A stretch of DNA of 64,000 bases from Xylaria sp. FL1777. Taxonomy: Eukaryota; Ascomycota; Sordariomycetes; Xylariales; Xylariaceae. Within the stretch, counting starts at the first letter, position 1; each line of letters opens with the position of its first letter. Made by a program: the position numbers and the translations under genes. The stretch covers positions 248,001 to 312,000 of the forward strand of contig MU400540.1 of assembly GCA_022578965.1 (NCBI GenBank). The letters run 5' to 3'. Below the pieces are notes generated by a model. The model had not been told where the DNA came from, did not search any database, and was given only the letters and a program-made list of their open reading frames with translations. Positions 10,956 to 23,700 of the stretch are shown here, piece by piece.

Positions 10956-12701
10956 ATGCGCAGTACCGCAGATGAGATGTCCCTAAAAAGAAAACGGGCT
11001 AAAGTACCCGAAAAGGCCAGCAAGCGAACAAAAGCCGAAAGTAGCGATGAAGACGAAGCAGAAGATCGCCAAGCCGAAATCCTACTCCTAGAAGATGAGA
11101 TCCTTCAATCCAAGAAAAATTACAATAATATTACCCTACTTCTCGAGCTCGTATCCAACCAACAGGATGGCCTTGAAGTTGCGCTGTTCGCGACGGTTTC
11201 CCTGTGCAGAGTATTCTTAAGGCTGCTGGCCGCTGGGAGCTTGTCGCGCAAACCGGGCCAGTCGGAGAGAGAGATGGTCGTCGTACAGTGGCTCAGAGGG
11301 AGACTGGGTGACTACAAGAAGCTTCTCATTGCTGCGTTAGGCGAAGAGGGCTCGGCGTCAACTGCCCTTACCTTGTCCATGCGCCTCCTCAAGGCTGAGA
11401 CTCACCTCGCTAATGACAAAGGCGAAGTCCCTTTTCCCAAGTTATTTCTGAGGGATATTGTTGCGGCCCTCGTTCATAAACGTTGTGAAGATGTCCAAGA
11501 GGAGCTCTGTGAGAAATACCTGAGCGAGTATGCCGACATTCGCTTCTATACTTTCGAAGCCTTGAGGTAGAGTTCTCCCACTTGTAGCGTAATTGTGGAC
11601 GTTCTCTAATTCTTAATAGCGATATACTTGCGAATAATCGGACTTCATCAGCCAACACTGGTCTGTTCAATAACGTCTTTGATATACTGTCGTATTTCGA
11701 AGATGTCCCTTCCAGTACTGAAGACCTAGGCTCTCTTTATATCGATCTCCCCAAGAAGAAATCTCAGCTCATTTTGTCACTACACCAGCAAAAGAGGCAA
11801 TGCCAGTCAGCTTGGGTCGCGTTACTAAAGCTTAATCCAGATCGGCAACAGAGAAAGCGGTTGCTCGAGATCATGGCAGAGTCCATAGCTCCTTGGTTCG
11901 TTCAACCGGAGCTACTGATGGACTTTCTAACGGATTCTTATGACGCTGGAGGGTCGTTATCACTGCTTGCCCTCTCTGGTGTGTTTTACCTTATCCAAAG
12001 TCGAAATTTGGATTACCCTTCGTTTTATGTGAAACTATATTCCTTACTTGATGCCAATGTTCTACATTCCAAACACCGATCAAGCTTTCTTCGGTTACTT
12101 GACTCTTTTCTTTCATCAACCCATCTTCCTGCATCTCTCGTTGCAAGCTTCATCAAAAGGCTAGCTAGACTGTGTCTCAATGCGCCTCCATCGGCAATTG
12201 TCGCAATAATTCCCTGGATCTATAACCTATTGAAAAAGCACCCTTTGTGCACATTTTTGGTTCATCGAGTTCCGCGGACCCCAGAAGCTCGAGCCTCTAT
12301 AGAAAGCGAAGGAATGGAGGATCCCTTCGACGACAAAGAAGAAGATCCCATGCAGACTAAAGCTATTGATAGTTGTTTATGGGAAATTGTGCAACTCCAA
12401 TCACATTATCATCCCAACGTCGGTACGATTGCAAAAATAATATCGGAGCAATTCACCAAGCAGGGGTACAATATGGAGGACTTTTTGGATCATTCATTCC
12501 AAAGCGTAAGTCAATCCGGTCTTTTTCTAAGCCCGAGATATGCAATTAACAACAATCTAGCTTGTTGAGGCCGAACTGTCAAAATCGGTCAAGAAGCCGC
12601 CTGTAGTTGAGTTCATGATTCCCAAGCGGATTTTCCTACCGAATGATCCCGCTTCCGGAGTTGAAGATAACCTTCTGGTCAAGTTGTGGGAATTTGAGTA
12701 A
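10956..12701 (+). CDS. NOC4: Nucleolar complex protein 4 (Noc4, CBF/Mak21 family)
   Basis: Noc4 works with Nop14 in maturation and export of the small ribosomal subunit. Three exons (10956-11566, 11620-12505, 12561-12701) encode 545 residues, close to the usual length. The introns are 53 and 55 bp with GTAGAG/TAG and GTAAGT/TAG borders. The N-terminus is basic (SLKRKRAKV) then acidic (SSDEDEAED). The CBF domain is in exon 2: SLSLLALSGVFYLIQSRNLDYP, a FYVKLYSLLD block, and SFIKRLARLCLNAPPSA. An acidic insert DPFDDKEEDP precedes SCLWEIVQLQSHYHPNV. The protein ends KLWEFE. The start at 10956 was chosen over an in-frame ATG at 10977, which is a real alternative. Confidence 0.93.
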
Positions 12702-15700
12702 CTCGAGCGAGCCGATAGGTTCTTGTCCACCAATAGACTGTCTTGGAAGAAAGCTAGAAGATCTCAGAGTCCGATCGCAGAGGGTTATGAGTCAAAGATA
12801 CCGAAGTGACCAATTGGACCATAATACATCGCATCATCCACCTTAACCCCATCACAATGAGGTTTCCGCGCAACGGACGCCCTTTGGCTAGTCTTCCTTA
12901 AGTGTGCCAACAGACATATACTATTTCTGTAGCAGCCGCTTGAACACGGAGATTCTATACCTATTCTGGCCTACTGGGAGCTTTCCTCGGCGCTGATATG
13001 GTACACTATCAAGCCTCTACACCGCCACGCAAGATCCCTATGAGTTGACAAATGCTAGCAAAACTTGCCACTCGACGTTTCCTTAGGTAGCTTGACACAA
13101 ATCCTAGGCTCCACTTCGAGCTACGTAGGGCAAAGTGGTGGACTCTACTGGATATCAAGTTGGGCACCAGTTTCGTTTCAGATACCCCGGCTACTTCACG
13201 ATGAGTGGGCCAGGTCGCGACAGGAGGAATTGACCAACATGGAAGATTTTGCTGTAGAAATGAAGCCGGACAAAGTTCCGATCTGTTGGTGTTACACCGC
13301 CAATCCTTGATTGAGGCTGCGCTGAGTCGCTAGAACTGTAAACACGAATGGGGACTTACTAAGGAGGACCGGTCATAGTAAAGCGGTATGCCACAACTCA
13401 GATATCACAAGTGAAGAGATCCAACATCCAATAGCTACATTCAAACTGCATCGAAAATATCCCGGGCAAGCTACTCACACTTGACAATACAAAATAGCAA
13501 GTGGGTTCGAAAGTACCGTACTGGTACGCTAGCTCTGCAAGAAACCGTTGACCTGGGATCACCTCTGTCACACGAAGAGATTTGGAGAATGAGTCTGGGG
13601 CAGTAGAATAAGCTTGACTGGTGCATGGTACCAATCCGTTCGTATGCCAGCATCCCGCCAGATGTTGATAAAATTCATATGGGAGGATCACAAGCGTTCC
13701 TCGGCTGAGCAGATCCGTCACGACCGTACTACATACGGTAGTGACAAACTTTAGGTCAGTTTGGGGCCACGAGCTTCTCACCGCTGGTTCCATCATGATA
13801 CACTACAGGACTCCAACTAGCCCACGCATGGTACTTCCTACCTTGGAGATAGTGTGAAATTCTCCTTGAATGGCATGTTACTAACAGTAGGTTTTCTTCC
13901 CTCTTTGGCCATCAAATCAGATCGCATTATAAGGGGATAACTCGATTGAATCTCATAGGACTTGGCCACGTTTTTATGCGGCCGTGATCACATTCCACCA
14001 TATAGTTCGTGCCTAACGATTCCCAACTTGGACATGGGCCCACTCCCAGCTCACGAGGTCTAGTATACGCAGCGTGAATTGTTATCCCCATGTATTTATA
14101 TATGTAGGTATAGCTATCGTATGCCTAACTCGGTGAAGGTAGAAGCCCGGTCATGGACAATCGCCGGTGAGCATATGATCAGCCCCCAACTTGGGTCAAT
14201 ACCGCGTCACGTACCTGTTAAATTCATCGTTACGCCTTCGATACGAGCCCACGGCTTTTCAACCTGGCCTGTTTACTTGTTTTGACAAGGAGATCATGAC
14301 CTTACAAACTAGCAGCAGCCATAATCAACGTATCGTCGCGCCAAGTGTGTTTTGGTTGGAAGGCCGTGGAGTATTGTATAGTTGCCACCCAATCGCCTGC
14401 TCGGGGCGAACTCTGCTCCTTCGTGAATTGTCGCTTTGCGCTTCGCCTATGCGCCTCCTGATACCGAACATTTAGCCACAATGATTGATAGAATGTCCTA
14501 TTATGCGATAGCATTGTGGTGTTCATTTGCACCTCATCTTGGTGATGGATCTTGAACGCGCGCCTCTTTGAAAGTATTGATCGAAACCAATCAATCTGAC
14601 CAGGGTCTTCACCAACCTCCCGTAAATATTGATGTCGGTCGAAAAACAGGCCAGATTTCGCCCCGGTTGTATCAGAAAGTTCCGAGGATCGTTCGCTTCT
14701 GCACCAACCCTTCCCTCAACACGCGCTGTTTTGACGAGCAGTTCACATGTATGTATACTAGACGCGACCCTGCGGCAGTCAGATGTTCATGCTGCCAAAG
14801 CGTAGAGGGTATTACCTGCCCTTTCTGGTATGCAAAACAGCATCAATAAGGGTACAAGGGATAAGAGCGTCTCTCCAAAGGGGGCAAAATAGCCTTCTCA
14901 AGCGCAGGTTGATTGCCAGAAGAAGTTCCGAACAGTCTCAGCAAAAACTGGATCGACAGATTTCAGTACACTACCTATCCGTGTTGAAGTTCTAGCTGAG
15001 CTTGGCAAGGGCTGAAAACCTGCTTACGGTCAGCATGTATAACTCGCGAGAGAGCGAGCATAGCTAATACCCTGCTTGATTGTCTCTAGTGTAGATAATG
15101 TCCAGCTCAACTTCAGTCAATCGCAAGCATTGCGATAGATACTATTGCTATATGATGTTACTGTATAGCGTAAACGGAAATTCCATGGAACTTGGCCGGA
15201 TTTGTTCCCCGTACTCACACTCGCCACTGGTCGCCGCCGTGCTTTAATTAGACACAGCTTCACCGCAACGATATTTTTACAAGCGTAGAGTTCAGTGTGG
15301 AGTCAAGGGCTTAACTTTCAGTGCACATCATCCGATCATTTCAAATACCAGACAATACGTTCGTCGAACTCCCTCATTCCAAGTTACTTGATGGCGGTAT
15401 CATTTCGCTGAAACATGTAATGTAATGTACAGTATGATGGTATCTTGGAAAAAATAAAAAACAAGCATGGGTGGAGGAGAGATCGGCTCCGGGCTCCTTG
15501 TCTAGCTTCGATTTGACAAGTGACATTCCCGTCTTCCCGTCCCGAGCTCCAGGCAGCGTCCCGTGCAAGCCGGGATATCAAAGTTTCATAGTCCATGTAG
15601 TATACACTGTAGTAGGGAAGACAGGCCTGCAACACCTACATGAATAACCAACCGTATAAGTGATAGGCGAGGCGATCGCGACGAGCGTTGCTGGATTCGC

Positions 15701-16900
15701 GACTAGCTACAGTATCTTTCTGCTCAACCAACAGGCGCACTCGTCGGCTCAATTGAACGCGCGGCTGGTCGTCTAGACTGAAAAAAATCTAGACTAAAAT
15801 GAAACAAGGCAGAGAGGCCTACCACCGAACTGAAGGCCAGGGCAACTTGCTGATGCAATTGTGCTCTAGCTGGGTTTCACAGGACATGACCCCCAAGACA
15901 CTGAACAGGTATTTAGTCTACATAATTTTTTTTTTACGCAGTTACATATACGTCTGGATCACGGACTGGCACAGAGAGAGTCATGTGACCGGTGAAAGCA
16001 TTGCCGGACCTTGCGTCGATCCAAGTCCTGCCGAGGGCGAAACACTTCCCGGAGGCTTTCTCGCGAGAAGCCCTCAGCCACACTCTATCCTCTTGCACAA
16101 ACATTGCATCGCGTTGCGTCCGGCCAGGAAAAGCGCAGCGCCGTCCGGCCGTCTCGCAGTTCCTATCACATTACCGGTCGCAGAGCAGAGGTTTGATCTG
16201 CTCCCGACTGCCAGTCAGGTCGTCGGCGGTCCTGGAGCACGCTCGCTCAATGGTGGACGCCGCATGAGACTAGTATCATGGTGACGAGCCCGTGGACTGA
16301 TGCAGATAGCGCCGGTATCGTAAGTGTAACAAGAGGAGAGCTCGCGGCCAGTGCCTGGCAGCGTGTGGCCAGCATCCCCACCGCGCCCTGAGCAATAGGA
16401 AGCGCAAAGGGCGTCCAGCGTCCAGTGTCCAGTGTCACAGACGCTTTGGTGTGCAGCGCATGGCTTCGAGAGGAAAGCGGTTAGGTAGCAATTCACACCC
16501 AAGGGCAGGCCGTCGGTGCCCAACCTGCACCCACTCTCCAGTGCCTAGTGTAAGTGTAAGTGGTACTATGCCATACTATGTAAGTTAGGTAGTGGTCTAC
16601 GTACTACTTAGGTAGGTAGGTACCTAGGTAGGTAGCGAGGTATCTAGTGAGGTAGGCAGTGTACAAAGGTACATGGATCGAATCGATCGCTCTGGTGCAC
16701 CAGCTGCGAATCGCATCTCGGCAGCTAGTCCACATAGGCCTAGTGCAGTGGTTAGCTCTTAACGGAGTCGGACCGTATTGAACGCGGAAACTCCCTCTTC
16801 CACGGGACACTATCACGTTATCGCCGTCCACGAGCCAGTCGCATTGTCTTGACGGGCGGGGTTGCGATGCTGCGGCGGTTTTGTTCTATACTCTTCATAC
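12702..16900. other. Long intergenic region, no recognisable gene
   Basis: About 4.2 kb in which only short ORFs occur on both strands; none shows family motifs, a signal peptide or splice-linked partners. Some stretches (12.9-13.8 kb and 14.1-14.9 kb) have mixed composition, as of decayed coding DNA, but nothing can be aligned. A dense TAGGTAGG cluster lies at 16600-16650. Confidence 0.5.
16605..16655. repeat. TAGGTAGG/TACCTAGGTA motif cluster
   Basis: Repeated TAGG units form TTAGGTAGGTAGGTACCTAG and continue as GGTAGGTAGCGAGG. The same tetramer family recurs near 1645, 10710, 16930, 17200, 18220, 28443 and 33216 on both strands, always outside coding exons. Confidence 0.7.
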
Positions 16901-18141
16901 CGTAAACTAGAATCGGTGCCGTATATACGTATACTATCTACCTATCTACCTACCTGGGTCGTCTAAAATCCATCCCTCCTCCATCCATCCATCCATCCAT
17001 TCATCAGCCTAACTTTGAGCTTTGCCATCTCACGATAGCCACACATTCAATCGGAGTGATCACAAACCCACTCGCGCGGCTTTCAATCGCTTGATTGACT
17101 CAAGCGCAGATCCAGCCAGTCTAGGCTTCTGGATATGCTGACCATTGATAGGTGATGAACGACGGTGGATAATAATAGGTATACCTACCTCTCTACTACT
17201 GTAGGTAGGTATGGATTTGGGACATTATGTAGCTACTACACATGTGAGTATGTAGAGTACGGTACCTACATCATTCGATTGTGTAAGTACCGAGGTACAG
17301 AGAATAAATATAGTCTAGTCCAAGTCCAAATCAGTCCAATACCGAACCCGTCCAAGAGACTGACAATTTTCTAATTTTTTTATTGTAATTTTTCCATTTC
17401 CAGTCTCGTCCTCGCTCACCTACTTTTCGCTCGTGGTGACAGTTATGAAGACGGTGGGGATCTGGTAACGGCCTAAGAGTCTTGGCTGAGGGTCACATCG
17501 ACCGGAACAGCTTCCATGTCGCTGCTCCAAGCTCACACCCCCGTAGCCCCCCGTCGACCCCCGTAGACGGCCGTCAACACAGGTCCTCACACCACACCAC
17601 GCCAGCTCCTGTTCGTCGCCGGGGGGTCTCATGGGCTTGCTGGGCTCCACTGCTCCACTGCCATGCTCTTCCCTCAGAGAGCCCCCCGTCGCTGTATACT
17701 TACCGCTGCGCTACCCTGTAAGTCGACGAGGTAGAGACAGTACATGGGAAGTAGTAAGGTAGAGTCATCAGAGAGAGGCCCAGCCCGGTGCTTGTTCCTT
17801 TAAGTACACGAGCTTCCTCTTTTCCCCCCCCAGTCCAAGAGGCGCCCCCGACTTCATGGTAACAAACATCTATCTCTATTGTTGATATTGCTCGAGGTCT
17901 ACGCGATCTTGTGCATCCTGCTGCGGTTTCTGAGTCCTATTCCTACGACTCCTTCTTATTGTTGTTATTGTTGTTCTGGTTCTGGTTCTTATTGTTCTTG
18001 TTCCACGCGGTCTCTCTGTCCTCCCTGTCTTACATAGATAAACGGGATCGCACGCAGTTTTTAGACTCATACCTCATACCTATACTTACCTACCTACATA
18101 CATATTTGAAGAGAGTGTAAGTTGGAGACAATAATCTATTT

Positions 18142-18174
18142 TCCTTATTCTCCTTATTCTCCTTATTCTCCTTA
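18142..18174 (+). repeat. 9-bp tandem repeat, about 3.7 copies
   Basis: The unit TCCTTATTC is repeated head to tail three full times plus six bases, inside the pyrimidine-rich leader of the bZIP gene. Confidence 0.85.
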
Positions 18175-18669
18175 CCACCCACCTATCTAACTACACTCTA
18201 CCTCTACTTCCCTCCTAGTAGGTACCTTAGGTAGTATAGGTAACATACATACATCCTTAAGTACTTATTTACCTACCTAATCTATACCTACTACCTCGCT
18301 TCTCTCTCCCCCCCTCCTCCCTCCAATTCCCCCCCTACTCCCCCCTCTACCACAGACCACAGACGCTACACTACACTACAATACACTACCCTACCCTACC
18401 CTACCCGGCTCTCCCGCACTTGGACAGACGGTCGGTCCCCGCACCCTGGCATCCCAACAACCCACCTCCACTGACAGCTCGATACTACCTCACACTCTAC
18501 CCGACCTCTTTATCTTTCTTTCAGCAACATTACATATTATACTCCCTCACCCCCCCTCTCGACCGCCCTTCTCCATTGTCTTTCCCATACCATCATAGCC
18601 GCATACACCCTCCTCGTTTCCTGCTGTCTTGGAGCTTCAGGTCCACCGAAGCCACTGCATCTTAGCCCT

Positions 18670-18687
18670 ATGTTTAGCTCTGCGTAA
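18670..18687 (+). promoter_or_regulatory. Candidate uORF (5 codons) in the bZIP leader
   Basis: ATG TTT AGC TCT GCG TAA lies 198 bp before the main ATG. It is the only ATG in roughly the last kilobase of the leader, which suggests it could affect translation. Transcription across it is inferred, not shown. Confidence 0.4.
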
Positions 18688-18884
18688 AGAGGTGCATCGA
18701 ATTATTCCTCATCGCTGCCATCACCATTCTCTACGGCGCTACATTCTCACTTACATAGACGGGCGCCTTCTCTGTACACTAACACGCCGTGATCCTACAG
18801 AGCTATACGCCCACCTCTTCACAGTCATCCCTTCGGAATACAACCAGTTCTTTTGTCACACTTCCACACTCCCAATCTCCCACA

Positions 18885-20747
18885 ATGGGCTCTACATACC
18901 AGCAGATGCAGGCTTACTACCGGCCAAACCCACTGTCCGTCGACACTAGCCAGGCGCAGAAGTTCTTCGAGGAGGACGACGCTGGCATACTAGATGAGGG
19001 GATCCTGGACCACAGCACCATCGACTCGGGCTTAGAGATGTCACCTCCCATGGGCGACGGCCGCCGGGATTCTTTCGCAGTTGCAGGAGCGTTGTTCTCT
19101 CCCAAGACTGAGGATTGGCATTCGGTCGACATGCAGTCGGTGCCGTCAAACAACCCGTTCTTAGAGCCACAGAACAACAACCCGTTCACACGGCCGGATC
19201 CGCCACCTCACGCTACCTATGGCTCTCAAACTCAATCTTGGTCCATGGGCCACGGATCTGGGACCTGCACCCCTGTGCAGTATGACGGGCTTGAGGCGAC
19301 ATATGACGGCGGTGCATCCATCTTCCAACGGTCTCTGCCGATGCAGACCCCATTCAGCAACCCCACCGGCCATGTTCCATTGTTCTCTGCAGTTGGCCCC
19401 AGCAACTCTTCCATGCCGACTTCTCCCCAGAAGGATTGGATGAGCACCGACTTCAAGGCCCAGTCCTTGAAACGGTCTCAGGTCGACGGCTCTGCCATCC
19501 GCTCACATAATGAAATGCGTCGTGGTGACGGCATCCGCAAGAAGAATGCTCGGTTTGACATCCCCGCTGAGCGGAACCTTGACAATATCGACACCTTGAT
19601 CTCACAGTCAACAGATGATCAGGAGATCAAGGAGCTCAAGCAGCAAAAGCGACTTCTGCGCAACCGGCAAGCTGCTCTCGATTCCAGACAGAGGAAAAAG
19701 CAACACACAGAGCGACTCGAAGAGGAGAAGAAGCATTTCACCGGTGTCATCTCATCACTGGAGGAGGACCTTGCTGATCTCAACGGGAAGTTGGCTCAGC
19801 TCCTCCGCGAAAAGGAGTTCATGCAGAATCACATTGAGGACATGCGCCTAGAGAAGGAGGACATGGTACAGAGACATACCATCGAGACCGGAGATCTACG
19901 CAAGAAGGTTAGCATCCTAACAGATCACGTCCAGCGACTCGAACATTCTGCCATGCCTGGCAACAATGGATTTGGCAACAGCTTCAACGACATGGACAAC
20001 ATCACCATGGATGGCACTTGGGACAATATGACCTACATGGAAGATTACGCTATGGAGCCAGAAGTCAAGCAAGAGGTGCAAATTGTTCACCCCAAGAAGA
20101 CGGAGATTACCCTCGCTGCCGAGGTCGAGAAGCCAGCCACCCAAGGCGGACTCCTGTTCATGCTATTCCTCGTCGGAGCCTTTGTTCTTTCCAACCGCTC
20201 AACCCCAACAATTCCCAGGGTGTCGGAAGACATGCGCGAAGCCTCAGCCACCTTGCTCAACAACATCCTCAAGGATGCTGATGTGGCACATGCCCCTAGC
20301 AATGCGATAGAGTCTGCAGCGCCCCAAGCACCCCAGCCCTCCGGTGCGACATGGACTACAACCTCTTCGGTGCCGATGGCCGGCCACGTGATGGATGGCG
20401 TGGCCCCGTCGATGCTCGGGGATCTGGCAGACTCTCTCACACAGACGACTGAGCAGCAAGCCAACGAGCAAGTCTTTTCCCTCACCCCGGCCCAATACAA
20501 TGGAATCACCTCACAAGACTTCATCCGCGCCCCGCAACCTCCTCCCACTAGTCACAAGCGCCGCAACCTTGCTGAGGCTCTGGCCAACATGCGTCCCAAC
20601 GACAAACAATCGGCGTCGGAGGTATACACCCGATCCCTCCTCTGGGATCAGATCCCCGGCGACGTTGTGCGAAACTTTGCCAAGATGGTAGCCGAATGCA
20701 ACGGCGCCAACAGAGGGCAACAGGTGTGCAACGATGCAAGCTCCTAA
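18885..20747 (+). CDS. meaB: bZIP transcription factor, MeaB-like
   Basis: MeaB-type factors take part in nitrogen-source regulation in Aspergillus and Fusarium. The gene is a single exon of 620 residues. ATG 18885 (context CACAATGG) begins MGSTYQQMQAYYRPNPLSVD; the frame is open upstream but has no other ATG. Basic region RLLRNRQAALDSRQRKKQ (about residues 252-272) carries the N-x7-R core as NRQAALDSR. It is followed by a leucine-rich coiled coil to about residue 345 (LEEEKKHFTGVISSLEEDL). A hydrophobic run GGLLFMLFLVGAFVLS lies near residues 421-437, followed by a long Pro/Thr/Gln-rich C-terminus. MeaB assignment rests on the bZIP core and overall layout; a related bZIP subfamily remains possible. 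Confidence 0.82.
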   Translation: MGSTYQQMQAYYRPNPLSVDTSQAQKFFEEDDAGILDEGILDHSTIDSGLEMSPPMGDGRRDSFAVAGALFSPKTEDWHSVDMQSVPSNNPFLEPQNNNPFTRPDPPPHATYGSQTQSWSMGHGSGTCTPVQYDGLEATYDGGASIFQRSLPMQTPFSNPTGHVPLFSAVGPSNSSMPTSPQKDWMSTDFKAQSLKRSQVDGSAIRSHNEMRRGDGIRKKNARFDIPAERNLDNIDTLISQSTDDQEIKELKQQKRLLRNRQAALDSRQRKKQHTERLEEEKKHFTGVISSLEEDLADLNGKLAQLLREKEFMQNHIEDMRLEKEDMVQRHTIETGDLRKKVSILTDHVQRLEHSAMPGNNGFGNSFNDMDNITMDGTWDNMTYMEDYAMEPEVKQEVQIVHPKKTEITLAAEVEKPATQGGLLFMLFLVGAFVLSNRSTPTIPRVSEDMREASATLLNNILKDADVAHAPSNAIESAAPQAPQPSGATWTTTSSVPMAGHVMDGVAPSMLGDLADSLTQTTEQQANEQVFSLTPAQYNGITSQDFIRAPQPPPTSHKRRNLAEALANMRPNDKQSASEVYTRSLLWDQIPGDVVRNFAKMVAECNGANRGQQVCNDASS

Positions 20748-23700
20748 CGACTTACGACCATGTCACGACGATCATGAATGGAAAAAAAAACGACCTCGTT
20801 CCTTAAACCGATTCTTAGTCTTTAATTGTTTCGGTTCTTCTGTGCATACACTTGACGCTCCCGCGCAAACCAGATCCACCACCGCTCACGCAAAACTGGA
20901 ACTTCATTCTGATCTACTTTGTCTCAGTCTCTTTTCCATGTCGAGATTAGCAAGCGAGCAAGCATTTGAATTTTTGTCATATTGGTGATTTCATCTCTTG
21001 GGCCATCGATTCTATCTTATTGGTTTTTATTCTCCTTTTAGCAGTACATTTGGGTAGTAGCATGGCGAAAACGGTGGTTGGGATGGTGGTGGCAGGTCGG
21101 AGCCAACACGTTTTTTGTACAATGGTCATGGGGCATTGGGGACACAGGACAAATGCTGTCAACGCAGTGTGCAGACAGCATCTTCAGTCTCAGATACCTA
21201 CTTGGGAGTTTTTTTCCTTGTTTTTTTCCTGGGGCTATTTGGTTCCACCTCCACCAGAGACCGGAGGGACACAGAGAGAGCTATGAATAGCACAGCACAC
21301 ACATTTGGGGTAGGGTTCGTGTTTCTTTGGATTGAAACACAACGAGATAATGTCTCACGACACGACAGCGGCACAGGCTACGGGAGGACGATCGAGATGG
21401 GCTTTTTTATTTTTATCTCCGATTATTTCCTTAATTTCTGCTTTGTTCGTACAGCATCCATCAACGGGTGGTATCGATATTTCCGACGTCGTATCTACAA
21501 CGGCGCCAACCGACATAACATAAAAACTCGAGAATGATCATCATCATCAGGGGATATCAATCGGCGAGCAATTAGCCAATGGTCAATGGTCAAGGTACTG
21601 GCTGCTGGGAGGCGGAGGAGGCTTCGAATTAGCTACTCGATACCTTCTCCCATGTTACTTCACTAGTTAGCCACAGATAATTCCGCCAACAATTCCATAT
21701 CCCCCAAAAAAAACCCTCGATCCGAAATATGCATAGTACTCCTCTAAACGTGACATGGCTGACCAAGAAAATGATTTCCAATATTGTGGTTTGCAGTAGA
21801 GTAATTAGTCCGACAGTCTGAGCCAAGCATTCTTCTCACATCCACCAGCTGGACTGATGTACATGCGTCTATCCGTACCCCATGCATAGGTGCCTATCAT
21901 GCGAGCATCAATGCACGTCCATACCTGAAGAAGCGCACTGAACTTTTCTGCTGTTGCTCCCCAAGAATCTTGCTTCATCAATGCATACTTATCTACGAGA
22001 CTAGGTTAACCCAGTCGTCGCACTGCGCCCAAACTGCACAGCGACAGTGCACAGTCATCCTACGACTTGCCTCGGATACGGCAGCGCACCTCGCGATCTT
22101 ACTTGTCTATCAGCACGATATTCATCGGGAGCACAGCATACAGTAAACTGTACATACTACCTACTACGTACTACATACTGCAACCAAGCCTGCGGGCGTG
22201 TTGTATACCGCATGCATGCAACCTGCGCAGTCACCCCCCCTTCCCCCCTCCCCCCTCAGTCTTACCAGCCAGTCAGGCCAGGGAACCAGCCAAATGCTTC
22301 GCGAATCACTTGTCGACGCCCTGATCACACCCCACGGACTGGACATGCGCCCACCACCAGACTGTAACGATGGAGATGATGGTGGGTGGGCGGCACAGGC
22401 GAGTGGGTGGTTAGAAGACAAATTAGTTCGACAGGTAACCAACTGCTGCGCCTATTCATACATTAGTCGAAGTTATACGACTTATAAAACCCAGGATGCC
22501 AAGGAGCCCCATTCCCTCACCCTCATTACCTATTATCTTTTTTGTATTCACGCTCTCTCTTAATCCTGTTCGCATCACCCCTCCCTCCACCCCCCTCTCC
22601 CTCTCCAATCCCCCCCAAAATTCTCCATTCCGCCGCAGGCGATCTCACATGTACATCTCTCTAGTCTGCAGCAGCGCGGGGGGGGTGGTGGTTGTCAGGT
22701 GTTCCGGGTTTGGACTTTTACCAGCACTATTTCCACCTTCAAGGCTCTCTCTCTCTCTTTTGACTACTTCGCCTACCTCCACATAATATCTTCTGTTCTG
22801 GGGTTTCTTTCTTGCGATGTCACGCAACAACTTGCGATCGGCGCTTTGCTAATCCCAATAGACCATATACACTATGCACTATACACACCCAACTCGTAGT
22901 ATACAATGAGAGAGTCCAAATAAGGTTCTCGCTCTCCGATGTTTACCGTTTACGACCTGCCTTGAACTAGTGCGTCTCCCCGTTTGGGAAACCTGAGGTT
23001 GGTTTAAGCGTCGTGACCGGGAAGATCCATGGAGTCTCCAGCCACCGCTATGAACCGCCATACGGGACGACCCTGATTGTTAGTCCAGCTACTGTTGTTT
23101 CAGGGTTGTGACGACGACATAAAACAGGTAACTAGACAGCTGTGGCGTGACCTTGTACGGCCTACTTAGTATATCCTAGGCTGCTGGCTGCTTACTTTAC
23201 CTAGTGTACGCATACTCTCTCATCTCCATCCCCACTCGCCTAGCGAACCTGGGGGTTGCTTGCTAGGAGCTCATGTGGATGATATCAGGATTCAGACAAC
23301 AGCTAGTCTACATAGCTCAAGGACCTACTTGCTGTGGCGTAGAGTGCGAGAGCGCATTGATTCATTAGCGACACATGTGGGCTCAATTTAACAAACCCTA
23401 CGTTGCCTGGGTTATGTATAAGTAAGGTTACAGCAGTCTATAATTACGTTTCATATTGTATCTTTCTTTTCCTGGGAGTATCCTTTTGCAAGGGTTTTCC
23501 CTGTCAGCTCGCCTATCTACATCTTGAAGCTATATAGAATCCATCTAGCAATCATGGCAAAAATACACAAGGCTCGCTTCTCCAAGGCCAGGCAAGGCAT
23601 ACTACACTAACTAGATAGTCTACGCATAGTAGTGTAGCTGCGGTCGAGAGATAGGTAATCTCTCTTATTAGCTTCCGACCTAATTAGGCCGAAGCCACAG

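Larger units (their letters stand above)
16901..18884 (+). promoter_or_regulatory. Promoter and long pyrimidine-rich leader of the bZIP gene
   Basis: From about 17500 the plus strand becomes strongly C/T-rich (18120-18640 nearly all pyrimidine with TACC and CCCTACC runs), typical of promoters and 5' leaders of filamentous fungal genes. It contains a 9-bp tandem repeat at 18142-18174 and a five-codon upstream ORF at 18670-18687. Two earlier ATGs (17743 and 17854) open ORFs of 19 and 9 codons if the transcript starts that far upstream. Confidence 0.55.

Noticed and set aside
13398..13796. 132-codon minus-strand frame with hydrophobic end
   Set aside because: No signal peptide at its start, no family motif, no splice partner.
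15799..16284. 161-codon plus-strand frame
   Set aside because: Composition shifts along its length and no conserved motif is seen; likely chance.
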